A DNA stretch of 64,000 nt from Velamenicoccus sp964471325. GTDB lineage: Bacteria; Omnitrophota; Gorgyraeia; Velamenicoccales; Velamenicoccaceae. Below, piece by piece: positions 34,409 to 41,679 of the stretch. Position numbers and translations under genes: made by a program. How positions within the stretch are numbered: the first letter of the stretch is position 1; the number at the start of each line of letters is the position of its first letter. Under the pieces are notes generated by a model. The model worked only from the letters and a program-made list of their open reading frames with translations. It made no database searches and was not told where the DNA came from. The DNA is taken from the NCBI GenBank assembly GCA_964471325.1, contig CAYYFL010000007.1:1-64000 (forward strand), given 5' to 3'.

Positions 34409-35470
34409 TTATTCCGTGACAGGGTATGATCCCAGAACTTTGAGAAATTTGCACTTGTCTTCCAGGGCCATCAGGGCTTTTTTGACTTTGTCATCCTGAA
34501 TGTGCCCCGTCAGGTCCACGAAAAAGAAGTAGTCCCATGCTTTTCGTTTGGACGGCCGCGATTCGATCTTGGTCAGGTTGATGCCGTATTTTTTGAAGGG
34601 CAGAAGCATGTCGTGCAAGGCCCCTACCCTGTCTTTAATCGAAAACATGATCGATGTCTTGTCGTGTCCCGTCCGCTGGGCCTGGGATTTGCTGACCACC
34701 AGAAACCGCGTGATGTTGTGCGGGCTGTCTTCGATCTCCCTGGCGACGACCTTTAGCCCGTATTCTTTGGCGGCCAGGAGCGATGCGATGCAGGCCGAAC
34801 GGGGTTCCTTGGCCGCGATCTGGGCGGCCCGTGTCGTGCTGGAAACTTCTATCAGGTCGGCCTTCGGCAGATTGCTTTCCAGCCAAAGGCGGCATTGGCC
34901 GAAGACTTGCGGGTTGGAATAGATATTGGCAATCGCATCTTTCGGGTATTTCGACAAAAGATTGTGCGAAATATCCAGCATCACCTGGGAGCAGATGCTG
35001 AGGTCCGAATCGACGAGCATGTCCAGCGTGTGCGAGATGGCGCCTTCGATGGAGTTCTCTATCGGGATGACGCCGTAATCCGCATTGTCTTTTTCCACCT
35101 CCATGAATACGTCCGTAATGGTGTTGCAGGAAAGATACGAGACGCTGGCGCCGAATTTTTTCAGCGCCGCCAGGTGCGAGAAGGTCGTCCGCGGCCCCAT
35201 GTATGCGATCACGAGCGGTTTTTCCATGGCGAGAGATGCACTCATGATTTCGCGCCAGATCGCGGTCAATGTTTCTCTGTTGAGGGGACCCTGGTTCTCC
35301 CGGATGATTTTCGAGAGGACCTCCTTTTCCCTCGCGGGGGCGTAGACCGCCTCTCCTGTTTTATTCTTCATTTTTCCGATCTCGAGGATCCGGCAGGCCC
35401 GTTTATTGAGCAGCTTGACAATCTCTTTGTCGATCGCATCGATGTCTTTGCGCAAATGTTTAATGGCCAT
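34409..35470 (-). CDS. pheA: Bifunctional chorismate mutase/prephenate dehydratase
   Basis: A 353-residue P-protein. The N-terminal AroQ-type chorismate mutase (LRKDIDAIDKEIVKLLNKRA) occupies about residues 1-85. The dehydratase domain follows (YMGPRTTFSHLAALKKFG, GVIPIENSIEGAISHTLDML, the catalytic SSTTRAAQIA), and the ACT domain with ESRPSKRKAWDYFFFVDLTGH ends the protein, giving Phe feedback control. It overlaps scpB by 11 bases. Confidence 0.95.
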   Translation of the reverse strand: MAIKHLRKDIDAIDKEIVKLLNKRACRILEIGKMKNKTGEAVYAPAREKEVLSKIIRENQGPLNRETLTAIWREIMSASLAMEKPLVIAYMGPRTTFSHLAALKKFGASVSYLSCNTITDVFMEVEKDNADYGVIPIENSIEGAISHTLDMLVDSDLSICSQVMLDISHNLLSKYPKDAIANIYSNPQVFGQCRLWLESNLPKADLIEVSSTTRAAQIAAKEPRSACIASLLAAKEYGLKVVAREIEDSPHNITRFLVVSKSQAQRTGHDKTSIMFSIKDRVGALHDMLLPFKKYGINLTKIESRPSKRKAWDYFFFVDLTGHIQDDKVKKALMALEDKCKFLKVLGSYPVTE

Positions 35471-36194
35471 CTGTCGTCTCCTTCAGGATGGGGGGTTCTG
35501 TTTCCTGCGAAGCCCCTTGCGGTGCCGCCGTTTCTTCTTCGGGTATCGGTGGCGTCGTTTCTGCGGCGCCGGATTCCTGGCTCAGGGTTTGTTCTTCTTC
35601 GCTGGAGAGCGGTGTGATTTCGCCCTCGCCGGAAGCCAGTTTCATGTTCATGAGCATATCCTTCTGGGCGAATTCCTCGATCTTGGGCAGTTCATTCAGG
35701 GATTTGAGCCCGAAATAGTCCAGGAAGAAGCGGGTGGTGCCGTAAACGAAAGGCCGGCCGATCACCTCTTTGCGTCCCACGATACGGATAAGGTTTTTTT
35801 CAAGCAGGCTTTTGACGACCCCGTCACAATTGACTCCCCGTACGGCCTCAATATCGATGCGCGTCACAGGTTGTTTATACGCGATGATCGCCAGGGCCTC
35901 CAGGGAAGGACCAGTCAGTTTTTCCGTATGCTTGATCTTATAGAATTCCTTGATGGTGGCGGCGCTTTCGGGGGCCGTCACCATCTGGAAGCCGCCGGCG
36001 ATCTCGATGATGCGTATGCCGCTGGAGCGTTCCTCGTATTCTTTCCTGAGCGATTCGATGAGATCGCGGATCTCCGACGTCTGGAGGTTTGTAAATATTT
36101 TTTTGATATCTTCCAGCAACAACGGTTTGGTGCTGACAAAAATCAGCGCTTCCAGGTCTGTTTTGATTTGATGGGGATCAAGCATGTCCGTCAT
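35460..36194 (-). CDS. scpB: Segregation and condensation protein B
   Basis: A 244-residue ScpB. The winged-helix parts are recognised in LEALIFVSTKPLLLEDIKKIF, GPSLEALAIIAYKQPVTRIDIEAVRGVN and GRPFVYGTTRFFLDYFGLKSLNELP. A ~65-residue acidic Glu/Thr/Pro-rich tail extends beyond the fold. It works with SMC, which is encoded 16 kb away; ScpA is not in the window. Confidence 0.93.
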   Translation of the reverse strand: MTDMLDPHQIKTDLEALIFVSTKPLLLEDIKKIFTNLQTSEIRDLIESLRKEYEERSSGIRIIEIAGGFQMVTAPESAATIKEFYKIKHTEKLTGPSLEALAIIAYKQPVTRIDIEAVRGVNCDGVVKSLLEKNLIRIVGRKEVIGRPFVYGTTRFFLDYFGLKSLNELPKIEEFAQKDMLMNMKLASGEGEITPLSSEEEQTLSQESGAAETTPPIPEEETAAPQGASQETEPPILKETTDGH

Positions 36195-36234
36195 GGGGCA
36201 CCTAAGTTTTGGTTATTCGCCGGCCGTCTCAAGC

Positions 36235-36900
36235 CTATCGCTCCGGGCGAGCCCGGCGTGCGGCCGCGGAAGGCGAAGAGTTGATGCGTTGTTTATAAAC
36301 GAAATTCAGCAATTCTTCGGCGTCTTTGAACAGCGGTTGCTTCTTTATGGCTTCTTGGATCATCTCTTTGGCTTCATGTTTTTTATATTGCAACTGCATC
36401 AGGATGTCCACGGCCTCGTCGATGATGTCTTTCGGCAAGGGCGCCGTTTTGGAAGCGCCTTCTTCCTGGATGAGACCGAATTTTCCGATTTTTCCCTGCA
36501 GCTTGGCGATGATCTCTTTGGCCCGCTGGGGACCGATGCCCGGCAGGGACCTTAAAAAAGCGACGTCGGCTTCGTCAATGGCGCGCGCAATGGAAGCGAT
36601 TGATGTGTTGATGGCGCGGAGCGCCGCCTTGGGCCCGATGCCGGAGACGGTAATAAATTCTTCAAAGAACTCTTTTTCGATCTCATTCAGAAAGCCGATG
36701 AGGACGGGTGTGCTGCGTGACGGCTCCAGTTGGTGATAGTGATATGTGATGAAGCGCACGCATCCGTCCTGGTCGATATGGTTGTCGAGCGCCGTCATCG
36801 TGATCACCGGCAGGAAGATTTCGTAGGCGATGCCCTGGTTTTCCAGGATGACCGAGTTTTTCCTTTTTTCTATCAGTTTTCCGCCGATACGTGCGATCAC
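36235..36900 (-). CDS. ruvA: Holliday junction branch-migration protein RuvA
   Basis: A 221-residue RuvA. GTG at 36900 (VIARIGGKLIEKRKN) is the start, because the family begins exactly there and a CGGAGG ribosome site lies 6-11 bases upstream; that site is inside the terminal inverted repeat of the 36901-37246 element. Helix-hairpin-helix motifs VSGIGPKAALRAI and LPGIGPQRAKEII are intact, with domain III at the end. It forms the RuvAB complex; ruvB is not seen. Confidence 0.94.
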   Translation of the reverse strand: MIARIGGKLIEKRKNSVILENQGIAYEIFLPVITMTALDNHIDQDGCVRFITYHYHQLEPSRSTPVLIGFLNEIEKEFFEEFITVSGIGPKAALRAINTSIASIARAIDEADVAFLRSLPGIGPQRAKEIIAKLQGKIGKFGLIQEEGASKTAPLPKDIIDEAVDILMQLQYKKHEAKEMIQEAIKKQPLFKDAEELLNFVYKQRINSSPSAAARRARPER

Positions 36901-37246
36901 ACCGAGCCTCCGATAAATAATGGGCACATTGGCTGCGACAATTTTGGAGCGACGCCGTCGCAGCCCAAAAGTGTCCAGCCCAGAAAGGGCGGACCTCCGC
37001 ATTCCACCTTAAGGAGGGTCCAGCCCAGAAAGGGCGGACCTCCGTATTCCATTTTAAGCAGGGTCAAGCCCAATTTCATCATAAGTATTTGTAAAAGCAT
37101 AAGTTAGCCGGGGAAGCCCGTCTTTTGTCCGTCTGCGTCGTTGCTCCTCCTCGACGTGCCGCAGAGGATACGCCATCGTCGTCGCGCCTCGCATCCGGAG
37201 CAAAACCCGGGCTTCCAATGTGTCCATTATTTATCGGAGGCTCAGT
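36901..37246. mobile_element. 346-bp element with 32-bp terminal inverted repeats between ruvC and ruvA
   Basis: 36901-36932 and 37215-37246 are inverted copies differing at two positions (core CCTCCGATAAATAATGG). The right arm supplies the last four ruvC codons and stop; the left arm supplies the ruvA ribosome site. Inside lie a 9-bp hairpin (GGCTGCGAC/GTCGCAGCC, 36931-36965), a 45-bp tandem repeat and a nested inverted pair GGAAGCCCG/CGGGCTTCC. No transposase is coded. It looks like a MITE-type insertion or a folded operon element. Confidence 0.7.
36973..37072. repeat. 45-bp tandem repeat, about 2.2 copies
   Basis: GTCCAGCCCAG recurs at 36973, 37018 and (as GTCAAGCCCA) 37063. Each unit contains the hairpin GTCC-A-GCCC-AGAAA-GGGC-GGAC. 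The period is a multiple of three, so one minus frame reads a repeating GGPPFLGWTLL peptide, probably not expressed. Confidence 0.8.
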
Positions 37247-37728
37247 AATTTAGTCCTGATCGTCAGGGCGTGCGTCACGGCCAGCGAGATGGCGTCCGTT
37301 GTATCAACAGGGCCGAAGGATTCGCGCGCAGCGCCGAACATATGCTCGATCATTTTCTGGACCTGTTCTTTGGACGCGTGCCCATGTCCTGTGGTGACCT
37401 GTTTGACGCGTGTCGCCGGATATTCGAAGAAAGCGACCTTTTTTTCCTCCGCCAGCATACAGATGACCCCGCGGGCGTGCCCGAGCAGGGACGCCGTCAA
37501 AGGATGCTTGTAGTGCGCGTAGAGTTTTTCCAGGACAAGGGCATCCGGTTTGTGCCGGTCCAGGATTTCCGCCAGCTCTCCGTGGATCTGCGACAGGCGT
37601 TTCGGCAATTCATCTTTTATCCGCGTTTTGATAAAACCAGATTTTTTGATAGTAAAACCATGCCGGTCGGCTTCGATGAGGCCGTAACCTGTGACGTGCA
37701 ACCCTGGGTCGATGCCGAGGATGAGCAT
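37231..37728 (-). CDS. ruvC: Holliday junction resolvase RuvC
   Basis: A 165-residue endonuclease. Catalytic acidic residues are in ILGIDPGLHVTGYG (Asp7), LVLEKLYAHYKHP (Glu) and the late FGPVDTTDAISLAVTHA (DxxD). The stop codon lies within the inverted repeat of the downstream element, so the final LSLR residues may be element-derived. It is 8 bases from yebC, the usual yebC-ruvC-ruvA order. Confidence 0.95.
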   Translation of the reverse strand: MLILGIDPGLHVTGYGLIEADRHGFTIKKSGFIKTRIKDELPKRLSQIHGELAEILDRHKPDALVLEKLYAHYKHPLTASLLGHARGVICMLAEEKKVAFFEYPATRVKQVTTGHGHASKEQVQKMIEHMFGAARESFGPVDTTDAISLAVTHALTIRTKLLSLR

Positions 37729-37736
37729 CTGGCGCC

Positions 37737-38489
37737 CTATTCTCCGGTTGATTCGATCAGCTCGTCCGGGATGTCAAAATTGGCATAGACGTGCTGGACA
37801 TCTTCGTGTTCTTCCAGGGCATCCATAAGCGACAGGATCGTGTTGGCCGTATTTTTTTCCGCGATCTTAATGGTTGAGGTCGGGATCATGGTGATCTCCG
37901 CGTTTTCAAACGGGATTTTGACGGCCGTCAGGGCGTTCTTGACGGATTCCAGGTCATGCGGTTGCGTCGTGATCTCGTAAACGTCGGCTTCGCTTTTCAT
38001 GTCCTCGGCCCCCGCATTGAGCACGATGTCCATGAGCTTGTCTTCTCCAATGGCTTTCTTGTCGACCGTCAGGAAACCTTTTTTCTGGAACAGGAAGCTT
38101 ACGGCTCCGGCCTGGGCCATATTACCGCCTTTTTTGGACATCATGTTTCTTAGTTCAGCTGTTGTCCTGTTCTTGTTGTCGGTGACGACGTCGATCATGA
38201 TGGCGATACCTGCCGGACCATAGCCTTCGTAAGTGACCTCTTCATAGGTGACGCCCGGCAACTCGCCCGTGCCTCTCATGATCGCCTTTTCGATGTTGTC
38301 CCACGGCATGTTGCCTTCTTTGGCTTTTGCCACGGCTGTGCGCAGACGGATATTTGTTTCCATATTGCCGCCGCCCGAACGGGCCGCCGCCGTCAGCTCT
38401 TTGATCAGCTTCGTGAAGAGCTGGCCGCGCTTGGCATCGATCGCTGCCTTTTTATGCTTGATACTTGCCCACTTTGAATGGCCTGACAT
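37737..38489 (-). CDS. YebC/PmpR family regulator
   Basis: A 250-residue YebC/TACO1 protein. It begins MSGHSKWASIKHKKAAIDAKRGQ, followed by the IRLRTAVAKAKEGNMPWDNIEKAI and YEGYGPAGIAIMIDVVTDNKNRT motifs and ends with the EEHEDVQHVYANFDIPDEL. Family members bind DNA as regulators or assist translation of proline-rich stretches. A dispersed leader repeat (copy B) precedes the start. Confidence 0.95.
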   Translation of the reverse strand: MSGHSKWASIKHKKAAIDAKRGQLFTKLIKELTAAARSGGGNMETNIRLRTAVAKAKEGNMPWDNIEKAIMRGTGELPGVTYEEVTYEGYGPAGIAIMIDVVTDNKNRTTAELRNMMSKKGGNMAQAGAVSFLFQKKGFLTVDKKAIGEDKLMDIVLNAGAEDMKSEADVYEITTQPHDLESVKNALTAVKIPFENAEITMIPTSTIKIAEKNTANTILSLMDALEEHEDVQHVYANFDIPDELIESTGE

Positions 38490-38499
38490 TCTAACCTCA

Positions 38500-38553
38500 C
38501 AATTTCCCGCTGAACCTTTCCGTTTGAAATAGACCCCGGGTTTCCCTCAGCGG
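38500..38553 (-). repeat. Dispersed 5'-leader repeat, copy B
   Basis: Upstream of yebC, same layout as 8211-8264 upstream of pfp: TTTCCCGCTGAA at one end and TCAGCG at the other, with GAAAT and CCCG shared inside. Confidence 0.6.
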
Positions 38554-38618
38554 CTGTCCGGGAGACACAAGGTCGTTTTTTCCGCAACAGTTTATATTGA
38601 AGATCCTGCGCGCCTTCA

Positions 38619-38657
38619 CAACTTATGTCCGTCCGTGAAAAGGACGGGCATAAGTTG
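38619..38657 (-). terminator. Hairpin 3' of rnpB
   Basis: 16-base arms (38619-38634 and 38642-38657, CAACTTATG...) with one mismatch that becomes G-U in RNA, and a 7-base loop. It lies 10 bases beyond the rnpB 3' end. There is no U tract, so it may define the 3' end by processing. Confidence 0.5.
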
Positions 38658-38666
38658 GGGCGTCGC

Positions 38667-39078
38667 CCAAAACAGGCATATAAGCCGAGTTCTGTCTCCC
38701 CCGCCGCTGCGTTTTAGTTCGTTTGGTTTCACCAAAAGCGAAACAAAACGGCGGGGGCGATAGCCATTTGACTTCTCCCTCCGATTGCTCGGCGGGATCT
38801 AGCAGCCAACCCGATCCGACACACGATGTTCAGGCGGACGACCCTATTCCTGTGATCCAGGATGTCGGAGCCTACTTGGCATTGCTCTACGCAGAGATTG
38901 CCGCGTTTCACCCCCGCCGACGCACTGGTGGCGGGACTCGTCTCTGTGGCTCTGATCCGTCTCCGCCATAAAACGTGGCGGAGAGGCGGTTATTACCCGC
39001 TGCGTTGTCCTCTAGAGCTCGGACTTTCCTCCCCGGAGGCTTTCGGGCCTCCATGGGCGGCTATCCTGCCTATTTTGG
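38667..39078 (-). ncRNA. rnpB: RNase P RNA, bacterial class A
   Basis: About 412 bases. The 5' portion has the conserved GAGGAAAGTCCGAGCTC; the 3' end reads CAGAACTCGGCTTATATGCC. Helix P1 closes perfectly: CCAAAATAGGCA (from 39078) with TGCCTGTTTTGG (to 38667). GCAGCGGGTAATAACCG is also visible. Its first 86 bases overlap the end of the rnhA frame on the same strand. Confidence 0.93.
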
Positions 39079-39469
39079 AACGCTCTTCCTTTATGGCCAA
39101 ACGCGCCAGTTTATCGGCGCCTTTGTTGAGTTCCCTCGGGATCTGCTGGATACGATAAGCATCAAATTCGCCCAGCAGCATTTTTGCCTGTTCGAACAGA
39201 TACCGGATATTTTCGTTTTTGACCTTGTATTCTCCGTTGATCTGGCGGCACAGCAATTGACTGTCGGAGAAGATGGCCACTTCTCTGACGTTCATCTCCA
39301 GGGCTTCCCGCAGGGCTGTGATCAAGGCCGTGTATTCGGCGACGTTATTGGTCTGGCGCCCGATGTATCTGGATATATTTTTGACGGGGACCTCTGCCCT
39401 CGCAAAAATAACGCCCACCCCGGCATCACCGGGGTTGCCCATGGAAGAGCCGTCAATATAAATGTCCAT
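38993..39469 (-). CDS. rnhA: RNase HI-like protein
   Basis: A 158-residue RNase H-fold protein starting MDIYIDGSSMGNPGDAGVG. The catalytic set is visible: Asp in YIDGSS, Glu in NNVAEYTALITAL, Asp in IFSDSQLL and Asp in NKGADKLARLA. The natural domain ends near residue 132; the last 26 or so residues (RIAAHGGPKASGEES...) are read from the 5' part of rnpB, so the gene lacks a stop of its own. Confidence 0.88.
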   Translation of the reverse strand: MDIYIDGSSMGNPGDAGVGVIFARAEVPVKNISRYIGRQTNNVAEYTALITALREALEMNVREVAIFSDSQLLCRQINGEYKVKNENIRYLFEQAKMLLGEFDAYRIQQIPRELNKGADKLARLAIKEERSKIGRIAAHGGPKASGEESPSSRGQRSG

Positions 39470-39509
39470 GGCGATGGAATTTATCTTTCTTCCGGAAACC
39501 TGAGGGCCC

Positions 39510-40235
39510 TCATTCACCTTCCTCAAGATAAAGGATCCGGGAACAGTTCTCGCAGGTGATGAGGCGGTTGTACATCTTGATCTCATTGATTACTTGGTGA
39601 GGGACGCGCATGTGGCACCCTTCGCAGGAGTTATTTGAAACCCTGACCAGCGCCACGCCCCCGCGGCCATGGAGAATGTGCTCATAGGCCTGAAGGATTT
39701 TTTTGTCGACGCCCGCCGCCGCGATCTGTCTTTTTCCCTGCTCGGCCTGCAGAGAGGCCTCTATGTCCTTCGTCTGTTCTTCAACGGCCCTTTTTTCTTC
39801 GTTATAGATTTTTTCTTCCCCGGCGAGGACTTTTTTCTCTTCGTCCAGGGCTTTCTTGGCCGCTTCGACCTCATCCATCAACTTAAGGATCTCTTCTTCA
39901 ATGACGGATTTGTCGGCTTTCAGACTTTCGATCTCCGCAAGCTTGGCCTGATATTCCTTGTTGGTCTTGAGGGCCCCTAATTGCGATTGGGATTTTTTGA
40001 TGCCCTCTTCCTTGGCGTTGAGGTCTCCCTCTTTTTCTTTTTGCTTGAGTTGCGTCTTCTGCAGGTTGCTTTCGAGGGATTTGTAATTGGCTTTTTTTTC
40101 CTCGAACGCCTTCTGCAATCTGTCCAGCAGAAGCGGAAGCTCTCCTTTTTTCTGATCGAGTTCAAATATCTTTTTATCCAATCCCTGGAGTTCGACGAGT
40201 TTTATCAGCTCTGTGCGGATTTCTGGTGTCGACAA
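39510..40235 (-). CDS. Coiled-coil zinc-ribbon protein (CT398/zf-RING_7 type)
   Basis: A 241-residue protein. Residues about 10-170 are a long antiparallel coiled coil rich in Lys/Glu (ELDQKKGELPLLLDRLQKAF...). The C-terminal C4 zinc ribbon has CEGCHMRVP and CENCSRILY (two CxxC). Homologues such as chlamydial CT398 bind sigma-54 or secretion components. It is next to rnhA and rnpB, a recurrent neighbourhood in diverse bacteria. Confidence 0.88.
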   Translation of the reverse strand: MSTPEIRTELIKLVELQGLDKKIFELDQKKGELPLLLDRLQKAFEEKKANYKSLESNLQKTQLKQKEKEGDLNAKEEGIKKSQSQLGALKTNKEYQAKLAEIESLKADKSVIEEEILKLMDEVEAAKKALDEEKKVLAGEEKIYNEEKRAVEEQTKDIEASLQAEQGKRQIAAAGVDKKILQAYEHILHGRGGVALVRVSNNSCEGCHMRVPHQVINEIKMYNRLITCENCSRILYLEEGE

Positions 40236-40767
40236 AATATTCTCCTTAACTTTGTCTATGATGGGTTTTATTCTTTACAAAATTAGGCCCTCCGTTCTTT
40301 CGGTATTGCGGAGGCCTACCCCCTCGTGGGGTTAACTCCGAGCTTACGCCGTAAATTCCCCGAAGGCTGGCTTGGCCGGCCGGAGAGGAAATTTACAAGT
40401 GTTCAAGCGAGGAGCCAACGTTTATTCCTTAGTTTCCTCATGCGCGCCAGAGGCTATGTGTCTCGGGCTTTATGCTGCTCGATCATTTCCTCATAACCGC
40501 CAGTGGCTATTCGGAAATCCTCTTCGCAAAGCCCGAGACATATTTTGCCGGAGGCGCTGATTGTCCCTGAACATAAGCGCTCGATAATTTTCTCGTAGCC
40601 GCCAGAGGCGACTCGAAAATTCTCTTCGCATGTTCGGGACACATTTCGCCAGAGGCGAAATGTGGGCGCAGAAGGACTTTCCCGATACGCTCATTTCATT
40701 CGCTATCGGGATCCCGCTGAAATTGTTTCATTTCGGTGCGGGAGAACCTTCTCGGCCAAAATCAAAA
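40236..40767. repeat. Repeat-rich spacer upstream of the zinc-ribbon gene
   Basis: No gene is supported. Two diverged units of about 110 bases (roughly 40443-40553 and 40549-40658) each contain GCC-AGA-GGC-type hairpins and TCTTCGCA. Clear stems: ACATTTCGCC with an AGA loop (40641-40663), CGCC-AGA-GGCG (40600-40610), CCCGATA/TATCGGG (40681-40710), and AGGCC...GGCCT (40286-40318). Confidence 0.75.
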
Positions 40768-40841
40768 TGGGCGCAATAGGATTTGAACCTATGACCTCTG
40801 CCATGTGAGGGCAGCACTCTAACCAGCTGAGCTATGCGCCC
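40768..40841 (-). tRNA. tRNA-Val (CAC)
   Basis: GGGCGCA acceptor pairing with TGCGCCC, D arm GCTC...GAGT, anticodon arm CTGCC-CTCACAT-GGCAG giving CAC, T loop TTCAAAT. Discriminator A; CCA not encoded. Confidence 0.93.
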
Positions 40842-41194
40842 GCGGAACACCATAATGTTATATTTCGGTGGCATCCCGAGGTCCTGCGTTTTTTAAATGC
40901 AAGGATCGAGGGAAAACTCTAAGTTTATTTATTTCATCCCTCACGGCGCATGACTTAATTTGCAGCCGCCTGGGATTCACTTTTGCTCTGCAAAAGCTCT
41001 TGGACCCCCCCGGAGGACTTGGCTACTGCGTTCGCAGAGTTCGCTGTGCAGCCTCCCCTCATTCGCTGACGGCCGGGGGCCTTTTTCTCGCCGTTCGCTC
41101 GACGCTCGCCTGCCTGCCTGCCGGCAGGCTTCGAGTCCAGCGAGAGCTCGGATTATCCGATGACGCTCATTGTCACAAGGTTTTCTTGAATCCA
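40842..41194. repeat. Gene-free spacer between the two tRNAs, palindrome-rich
   Basis: No open frame looks coding. Hairpins include CTTTTGC-TCT-GCAAAAG (40980-40996), a long imperfect stem CCCGAGG...CGAGGG (40873-40910) and GCCTGCCGGCAGGC near 41118-41131. Confidence 0.6.
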
Positions 41195-41268
41195 TGGGCC
41201 CTGGAGGACTCGAACCTCCGACCAAGTGATTATGAGTCACCTGCTCTGACCGACTGAGCTAAGGGCCC
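41195..41268 (-). tRNA. tRNA-Ile2 (CAT anticodon, lysidine type)
   Basis: GGGCCCTTAGCTCAGTCGG start, anticodon arm GGTGA-CTCATAA-TCACT with CAT, T arm GGAGG-TTCGAGT-CCTCC. The sequence follows the E. coli ileX pattern (GGTGACTCATAATCAC...TTGGTC), so it is most likely tRNA-Ile2 whose C34 is changed to lysidine, rather than a methionine tRNA. Confidence 0.85.
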
Positions 41269-41435
41269 TATAGCAATAACTTACATCATTTCCGTCGGAG
41301 AATTCGATTTTTAATCATATCCGCAAATATACGCAAATAACCTTAAAAATACGCATTTTGCCTGCGCATGGCCATAATTTAGCCATAGCTAAATAAATCT
41401 GCAAAAACAAGAATTTAAGACTTTTATTTATACCA

Positions 41436-41556
41436 TAAAGTTAATTAGTTTGCAAGGGAAAAAGTGGTTGGGTTTCTTGATGTAAGCTATTAAACCAATT
41501 GTGGTTGCATTCAGAAGAAAAGCGTCATTTTTTAGAAAAACAGTCCTATTCTATCC
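41436..41556. repeat. Flanking direct repeat, left copy
   Basis: Diverged copy of 42733-42848 in the same orientation. Shared blocks in order: TAAAGTTA, TTGCAAG-GAAAAAG, CTATTAAA, TG-TTGCA, AGAAGAAAA and CTATCC. Both copies are AT-rich and end 55-65 bases before a similar terminator. The 41269-41435 stretch before it holds nothing recognised. Confidence 0.65.
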
Positions 41557-41619
41557 TTGAAATAAGTTGATCATGAGATACACAATTACTTGTTCAATAT
41601 TATCTTCTTGTTGGAGATC

Positions 41620-41645
41620 AAAAAACCCACCTTCCTTGGGTGGGT
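41620..41645 (-). terminator. Intrinsic terminator of the DUF3800 gene
   Basis: On the minus strand ACCCACC-CAAGGAA-GGTGGGT followed by a run of U. It lies 35 bases beyond the DUF3800 stop. Confidence 0.85.
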
Positions 41646-41679
41646 AGAAATAGGCCAATCCTTATAGCGCTATTTATTG

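Noticed and set aside
36897..37100. 67-codon frame with repeated GGPPFLGWTLL
   Set aside because: Arises from the 45-bp tandem repeat; no start context and it lies within the inverted-repeat element.
40454..40694. Two short frames with repeated SGGYE peptides
   Set aside because: They translate structural repeats; no ribosome site or conservation argument.
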